From: JASHPR01 sp963842355
Lineage (GTDB): Bacteria; Actinomycetota; Actinomycetes; Streptosporangiales; Streptosporangiaceae
Assembly: GCA_963842355.1 (NCBI GenBank)
Contig: CAWJGC010000004.1
Coordinates: 124,001-188,000 of the forward strand
DNA length: 64,000 bases
Reading direction: 5' to 3'
The notes under the pieces were generated by a model. The model was not told the origin of the DNA, ran no database searches, and worked only from the letters and a program-made list of their open reading frames with translations. Position numbers and translations under genes: made by a program. Below, one piece after another: positions 59,283-64,000 of this stretch. How positions within the stretch are numbered: the stretch's first letter is position 1; each line of letters begins with the position of its first letter.

Positions 59283-60197
59283 CTATGACAAGCGTGCTTC
59301 GGCTAGCAGCAGGCCGGCCAGGTCGGCCAGCGCCGGCGTCACTCCGGTCAGCCCGCGGGCGGTGAACCAGCGCGCGACGTTCGCCGAGTCCCTGGTCAAG
59401 AACTCCACGCCGCGCGGGTTCGCGATCAGGTCGACGATCTGCGGCATGTCGATCATGACCAGCCGGCTGCCGTGCACTAGCAGGTTGTAGGCCGACAGGT
59501 CGCCGTGCGCGTAGCCGAGTCGGGCCAGGCCGCAGAGGGCAGTCACCAGCTGGTCCCACAGGCTGGCGAGCTCGGCCCCAGCCGGCCTGATCTCGGCCAG
59601 CCGCGGCGCGGCCGTGCCGTCCGGCTCGCCGATGAACTCCAGCAGCAGCTCGGTCTCGAGTATCTGCACCGGATACGGCACTGGCAGGCCGGCCGCGCAG
59701 AGCTGACTCAGGGCGGCGAACTCGGCGCTCGCCCACTGGGTGGAGATCATCGCCCGGCCCGCCGCGGACCGCGCCGCGATCGCCCGGTTCACCCTCGACT
59801 CCCGGACGCGCCGGCCTTCGAGATACTCGCTGTCGCGCTGGAACATCCGGTGCTCCGCGGCCCGGTACCGCTTGGCCGCGAGCAGGCAGGACAGGTCGGT
59901 GCCGGGCACGCCGCGGCGCAATAGGAAGACGTCGGCCTCCTTTCCGGTCTTCAGGATGCCGAGCTCGGTGTCGACGGCCGCGAGGTCGGTGACAAGCCAG
60001 TCCGGGTGCGGTTGCGGACCGCGCTCCGTGGGCGCGGACTGATCCCACGTGGACCACCGGTCACCCTCGGGCAGCCCAAACGTCTCGGAGCCAAAGTCGG
60101 CCGGCGGGAGGCGCCGGCGGTGCCGGTCGCGCTTGAGGAAGGTGGACTCGTCGTCGTCAAACCGCCGCTTGCCGCGGCGGAACTGAGAGCTGGACAT
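59283..60197 (-). CDS. RIO1-family serine protein kinase
   Basis: Kinase of 304 residues. The N-terminus is basic (MSSSQFRRGKRRFDDDESTF). The RIO kinase core has the nucleotide loop LKTGKEADVFLLRRG, Lys of LLAAKRYR, catalytic loop GYAHGDLSAYNLLVHG and metal-binding LVMIDMPQIVDL (DxPQ). Bacterial RIO kinases autophosphorylate; their targets are unclear. ATG 60197 is the natural start. A small conserved gene on the same strand lies 175 bases upstream. Confidence 0.9.
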   Translation of the reverse strand: MSSSQFRRGKRRFDDDESTFLKRDRHRRRLPPADFGSETFGLPEGDRWSTWDQSAPTERGPQPHPDWLVTDLAAVDTELGILKTGKEADVFLLRRGVPGTDLSCLLAAKRYRAAEHRMFQRDSEYLEGRRVRESRVNRAIAARSAAGRAMISTQWASAEFAALSQLCAAGLPVPYPVQILETELLLEFIGEPDGTAAPRLAEIRPAGAELASLWDQLVTALCGLARLGYAHGDLSAYNLLVHGSRLVMIDMPQIVDLIANPRGVEFLTRDSANVARWFTARGLTGVTPALADLAGLLLAEARLS

Positions 60198-60372
60198 GGC
60201 GGAAGCTCCTGGTGCAGGAAGTGCGGGCGGGCAGCAAGAAACTCGTGATGGTCCTCATCTGCGTCCCTCCTTCCTGTTCAGCGAGCGTCCGCCAGTCGCG
60301 AGCGGCGACGGCAGGGATGCGGGCTGCCAGGCTGACACGCCGCCAGGCGGCGGGCAACAGGTTTTCCGCCGG

Positions 60373-60654
60373 TCAGCCTCCCGTCGCGGCAGCGATCGTG
60401 CGGGCCTGCTTCTCGGTCAGCACCCTGGCGATCCCGACCGTCGTCCAGCCAGCGCTCTCCTCGAGCTCATCACGGATCATTGCCGCCTGATACTCGATCG
60501 ACACCGGGCCGATGGCGACTAGGTCCTCCCGCTCGTTCCGCATCACCAGCATGTAGTTCACGTGGCCATCTAAGCCGGTGCGGCTGGCCGGCGTCGACCG
60601 TGCGGTCACTTTGACCCGGCGCCTCACCCTCGGCCTGGGAGGCCCGTCGACCAT
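60373..60654 (-). CDS. Small conserved-looking hypothetical protein
   Basis: Protein of 93 residues: a basic N-terminus (MVDGPPRPRVRRRVKVTA), then GHVNYMLVMRNEREDLVAIG, PVSIEYQAAMIRDELEESAG and WTTVGIARVLTEKQARTIAA. The compact alpha/beta pattern looks genuine, but no family was recognised. It is upstream of the RIO kinase gene on the same strand. Confidence 0.6.
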   Translation of the reverse strand: MVDGPPRPRVRRRVKVTARSTPASRTGLDGHVNYMLVMRNEREDLVAIGPVSIEYQAAMIRDELEESAGWTTVGIARVLTEKQARTIAAATGG

Positions 60655-60968
60655 GCCACCCGAACCGGGAGATATGCGCGCAGGCGATGGCGCATTCGAC
60701 CGCGCTGACCGAATCCATGCTCGGCGTTCGGGGTCGGCTGGCGGCGCAGCAACCGCGAGGTCTTATCACTCTCGGTGATGACCACTGTGCCATCCTCGTG
60801 ATCGCCAGCGGGCATGTCCTGATGGCGCCCGCAATGGAGTCGGCTGGTCCTCGCCAGAGACGCTGCCGGGGTCGGCCCCAGCCCTGAACGGGCGGGGCCT
60901 CGCCCGCCATCCCCTTCTGTCGACGTCGGCGTTCGCCCTGGACGGGCTGCGCCTCCCCGTCCGCTTAC
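60655..60968. other. Gene-poor stretch
   Basis: No credible gene between the small hypothetical and the first direct repeat. Confidence 0.45.
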
Positions 60969-61308
60969 CTAGGAGCCCCCGCGTGTCTTCCCGGGTGACA
61001 TGGGGCCTTGATCGCCTGCTCCGTCAGCCGGCTGAGGGGCGCTCGGTATCTCGGTGTGATGTACCAGCCCTTGCCGGGCACCCGGCGGATCAGCATTTCG
61101 CGCCGCCAGCAAGTGGATCGCCTTGCCTGCCGTGGCTCTGCGCGATGCCGTAGGTCTCGCAGAGCATGCGAACCGAGGGGTAGCCAGCGCCTGGCCGGTT
61201 CGCCTGCACTGCCGCGATTAGCTCGCTAGGCGTATCTACTGCTACGGCGCGAGGAAACGCGGATTTTAATAAGCCCAGTTGGGATATTGGCCCGGGCCGC
61301 CCGGTCCC
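60969..61308 (+). repeat. 340-bp direct repeat, copy 1 (decayed GntR-like gene)
   Basis: About 95 percent identical by eye to 62784-63120, starting CTAGGAGCCCCCGCGTG and ending GCCCGGGCCGCCCGGTCCC. Several indels break the GntR-like reading frame in this copy. Confidence 0.85.
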
Positions 61309-62662
61309 GGCGATCACCTCCGCTGCTGGCCAGTCGTCGTGACCGGTGATCAGCACGTGCTTGCCGAAGATCTCCTCTTCGAGGGCGGCGCGGGCACCGG
61401 GGTCTACGGCCCGCGTCAGGCGCAGGTCTTTGGGCTGGTCACCGTCCAGCTGCCAGGTGATGACGCGGCGGACCCAGGGTTTGCGGGTGATCTCCTCGAT
61501 CTCGGCCTGGACCTTGTCTTTGCTGCGGCGGGTCTTGCCGCGGGCCAAGGTGGCGGCCAGTTCGTCGAGGTTTCTTGCGGCCTTGGCCAGCGTGGTGCCG
61601 TCGAACCCGCGGGCCTGGCTGTCATGCAGTTCGGGTGAGTGGGTGAGGATCGCCCGGCGCTCTGCGCCGTAGACCTCGCGGCGGGTATCGAACGCGGTCA
61701 GGCCGCCGAAGCGTTCCTTGTCGACGATGACGCGCCTGGAGGCGGGCAGGGCGGTCAGGTCCGGGCAGTCGCTGGCCGGGACCGACCCGATGTAATGCAG
61801 TCCGGTGCCCGCGAGGTGAGCGAAGTTGGCTGCGGAGTTCTGCCCGGCGTCGAAGACGACCGTCATGTCCGGGTCACCGGGCGGGACGCCAGCCGCGGCG
61901 GTGACCGCCCGGTACTGGCCCAGCAGCTGATCGATCATCGCGGGGAACTGGGTGACGTCGGGCCGGTCGCCAGGGTAGGCGTGCCAGGTCAGCGGGATCC
62001 CCCCGTCGCGGGTGACCACCAGGCCCAGGCCCACCAGCCGCAGGTCGGCGCGCTTCTGCTTGGCCTTGCCCCGCTGCGCGACCGGAGCCTTGCCGTTGCC
62101 GGTCGCGATGAATGTCGCGAAGTTCGTCATGTCCAGCGCCACCGACGAGCAGTCCACGCCGGCGGCCCCGACGATCCGCACCGCGATCTTGCGGGAGATC
62201 TCTGCCAGCTGGCCGAGGGTGATGGCGTGCATCGCATCCCAGAACCGGCGGTGGTCCAGCGCCGTGGCGGGGATCTTGGTGAACCGGCCGGCGGCGGTGG
62301 TCTTCCACCAGTGCGCGAAGGCCAGCTTCGAGCACGGGGCGACCAGCCGGTTCAGCGCCGCCAGCACCAGGTAGGCACCCGCGGACAGCGGCAGCCCGGA
62401 CGGGCCGGGCCCGGCCCTCATCGACAAGGGCGGCCACGCCGAGATCCTCCAGCACGCCCCACGCCGCGGCGACCGCGCCGAACTCCTTGTGACCGGTCCG
62501 GTCCGGCAGGCCCAGCCCGCCGCCGCGCATCGCGGCCGCCAGCTCCCCGGCGGTCCCCAGGTATTCCTGCGAGACGATCCTGGGCTTGCCGTCCACGCGG
62601 GCGGACTCCACCAGGTAGTAGTACGTGGCATTGCCGCGTTTCTTCCCCACGATGGATGTCAT
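61309..62662 (-). pseudogene. IS1634-family transposase, frameshifted and 3'-truncated
   Basis: ATG 62662 reads MTSIVGKKRGNATYYYLVES, ARVDGKPRIVSQEYLGT. One base is lost near 62420, and the next frame continues AGAYLVLAALNRLVAPCSKL. Two catalytic Asp regions remain (VALDMTNFATF and TVVFDAGQNSAANF). The sequence stops at KHVLITGHDDWPAAEVIAG. The part with the catalytic Glu (usually GYRSQSxAE) is missing, and the frame runs instead into the GntR repeat. It is inactive, and unlike the intact IS at 3769 it belongs to a different subgroup. Confidence 0.85.
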
Positions 62663-62783
62663 ATATGGGTAATACACCCTCGGGCAGGCCAAGGCAAGCA
62701 CCGCCACGGCATGTCATCAGGCGAAATGAGTCAGACCCGGCTCCGGCCAGGAGTCGCCAGACCATGATCATCGGAAACTCCGG
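61309..62783. mobile_element. Truncated IS1634-type element between direct repeats
   Basis: Holds one frameshifted transposase gene lacking its 3' end. The flanks are 340-bp direct copies of the same GntR-like locus, the structure left by unusually long target duplications of the IS1549/IS1634 group or by a tandem duplication with later deletion. Confidence 0.7.
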
Positions 62784-63020
62784 CTAGGAGCCCCCGCGTG
62801 TCTTCCCGGGTGACATGGGGCCTTGATCGCCTGCTCCGTCACCGGCTGAGGGGCGCTCGGTATCTGGTGTGACGTACCAGCCCTTGCCAGGCACCCGGCG
62901 GATCAGCATTTCGCCGGCCAGCAAGTGGATCGCCTTGCCTGCTGTGGCTCTCGCGATGCCGTAGGTCTCGCAGAGCATGCGAACCGAGGGGTAGCCAGCG
63001 CCTGGCCGGTTCGCCTGCAC
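62784..63020 (-). CDS. GntR-like winged-helix protein, short
   Basis: GTG 63020 opens MQANRPGAGYPSVRMLCETY, then GIARATAGKAIHLLAGEMLI and RRVPGKGWYVTPDTE. This is a nearly complete GntR winged helix without a ligand domain. The homologous frame extends upstream (TPSELIAAV) but has no start codon before a stop, so the 5' end was probably lost. Short GntR proteins of this kind often regulate mobile elements. A decayed copy is at 60969-61308. Confidence 0.6.
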   Translation of the reverse strand: MQANRPGAGYPSVRMLCETYGIARATAGKAIHLLAGEMLIRRVPGKGWYVTPDTERPSAGDGAGDQGPMSPGKTRGGS

Positions 63021-63120
63021 TGCCGCGATTAGCTCGCTAGGCGTATCTACTACTACGGCGCGAGGAAACGCAGATTATAATAAACCCAGTCTGGGATTAT
63101 TGCCCGGGCCGCCCGGTCCC
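62784..63120 (+). repeat. 337-bp direct repeat, copy 2
   Basis: See 60969-61308. This copy keeps the GntR-like frame. Confidence 0.85.
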
Positions 63121-63727
63121 AGATCCACTTTTGACACTTTTGAATGTGATTATCGGGCACGACGACTTTAGCGGTTACTTCGCCCTCAGTCTGGTATGCA
63201 GAATAACGACGATATGTGTTGAGATCCCGAATCTCCTCCGATACGGCTTCCACCTCGACGGCGTCACGTGTCCCCACGAGAACCCAGCAGGTGTAAAGGT
63301 ACGCAGTCTCGCTGGCACCGAAATTAGTGCCAAACTACAGTGCAGTTCTTAGCGCAGTATGAACGTAGTTCGTCTTCGCCGCCGCGTCTCGCTCGACGCT
63401 GCCGCAGGAGAGTGAAATGAATGGGGTTCTATCCGAGAACGGAAGACCGGTAGAAGGATCCTTATCGGTAAAATGATTGACATGTAGATCTGGGTTAGCC
63501 ATAGTGAGTCTATTTGAAATCTCTGGCTGTGTGATTGAGCCAACCGCCCGCCACCAGTTGGACGAAATCCCGACTCGTGAATCGATAATGTATTTTGCCT
63601 CAGAATCGCTTTGGAACGCCAGTCCTTTGATACGCCATTGAACTATCATTTGTGCGCTCGTTTCAGAGGTTATCAGCTGAGACCATGCGATCGAGGCAGG
63701 CCCAGCTTCGCTCCGGCTCATCGGCAC
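63053..63727 (-). pseudogene. ADP-ribosyltransferase-like protein with in-frame TAG, AT-rich DNA
   Basis: GTG 63727 opens a 224-codon frame interrupted once by TAG at 63335-63337. Before it lie NPDLHVNHFTDKDPSTGLPF and TPFISLSCGS. After it come FGTNFGASETAYLYTCWVLV, EVEAVSEEIRDLNTYRRYSA, YQTEGEVTAKVVVPDNHIQK and CQKW. The His/Arg region, the S-x-S strand (FISLS) and the Glu-rich strand (QTEGEVTAK) in order resemble an ART toxin fold; the assignment is by pattern only. The low GC indicates recent acquisition. A single substitution (probably TAC to TAG) would inactivate it. Confidence 0.55.
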
Positions 63728-64000
63728 CCGTCGTTCCCACGGGTTACGCCGTGCTGCTCTTCCAGTCGGCTGAGCCGCCTCCCTCGGGCAGCCTGCCTAG
63801 CGCCTGCTATAGGTACCACTATGGGTCCGAAATTGGAGTTAATGCTAGTGCCGCGTCAGGCAACGTTTGCCCGGCTGGCGACGCGGCGGAGTCAGTCCTC
63901 ATAGCAGGGGCTGGGAGAGGTGGCCGAGGTCCTTGCACTTGCCGCCGACCACAGCCCGCGTCCACGGACAACGTCTACTGCCACGCCACTAGACGGTTAT

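Noticed and set aside
63335..63337. TAG in the ART-like gene as a recoded codon
   Set aside because: Other genes in the window end normally at TAG, and no suppressor context is visible; a mutation is more likely.
1..64000. tRNA, rRNA or riboswitch genes
   Set aside because: I looked for T-loop and conserved rRNA sequences by eye and found none; a covariance-model search would be decisive.

Overview
The window is high-GC DNA with the gene families of a filamentous actinomycete. These include an AfsR-type SARP regulator, DUF397, an SCO5389-family protein, GTP-type phosphoenolpyruvate carboxykinase, DUF5134, many ArsR and TetR regulators, and strongly GC-biased third codon positions. The species cannot be named from the sequence. 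About 63.1-63.8 kb is visibly poorer in GC and looks foreign. No rRNA, tRNA or CRISPR array was recognised.

Layout. 0-8.4 kb: a lyase remnant, a DUF3089 lipoprotein, a membrane protein, and a SARP-NB-ARC-TPR regulator split by an IS1634-family element whose 7-bp target duplication is still readable. 9-15.5 kb: penicillin-binding protein 2 and a CoA-binding protein among remnants of hydrolase, amidase, MMPL and succinate dehydrogenase genes. 15.5-22 kb: acetyl-CoA synthetase facing a frameshifted PEP carboxykinase (acetate use and gluconeogenesis), plus two copies of a divergent ArsR promoter module, one of them decayed. 22-24.4 kb: a HepT/MntA toxin-antitoxin pair beside a truncated integrase. 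24.4-33.7 kb: PHA depolymerase, Hsp20 divergent from a TetR gene across a 30-bp palindrome, a GpsA-like dehydrogenase, a universal stress protein, an IS3-family element with a -1 slippery site, and a Uma2 protein.

34.3-37.3 kb holds the most interesting locus. A small all-helical protein sits next to a STAND NTPase with near-identical TPRs, and the two share a short Gly/Gln/Asn motif at the C-terminus of one and the N-terminus of the other. This is the layout of NLR-associated amyloid-signalling cell-death systems. 38-39.6 kb: plasmid or ICE debris (DUF932, relaxase tail). 39.6-46.3 kb: a copper cluster (CopA, a membrane/SCO1 protein, a lipoprotein, divergent DUF5134) with a four-fold 22-bp operator-like array upstream. 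46.3-52 kb: a zinc cluster (ZnuABC-type transporter, ArsR sensor, His-rich protein, two Fur-family regulators, SCO5389 protein) with a 7-1-7 Zur-like box. 52-55 kb: truncated genes and an SSB/DUF4192/DUF2786 set typical of mobile elements. 56.5-60.7 kb: TetR, a family-39-type glycosyltransferase and a RIO kinase. 61-63.7 kb: a truncated transposase between 340-bp direct repeats of a GntR-like gene, then a broken ADP-ribosyltransferase-like toxin.

Many genes carry single-base lesions (SARP, amidase, pckG, SCO1 fusion, zinc-binding lipoprotein, DUF4192, transposase). Some of this is surely real decay, because truncations, IS insertions and nonsense codons are also present. The number of one-base indels means sequencing error must be excluded before any of these genes is called dead.
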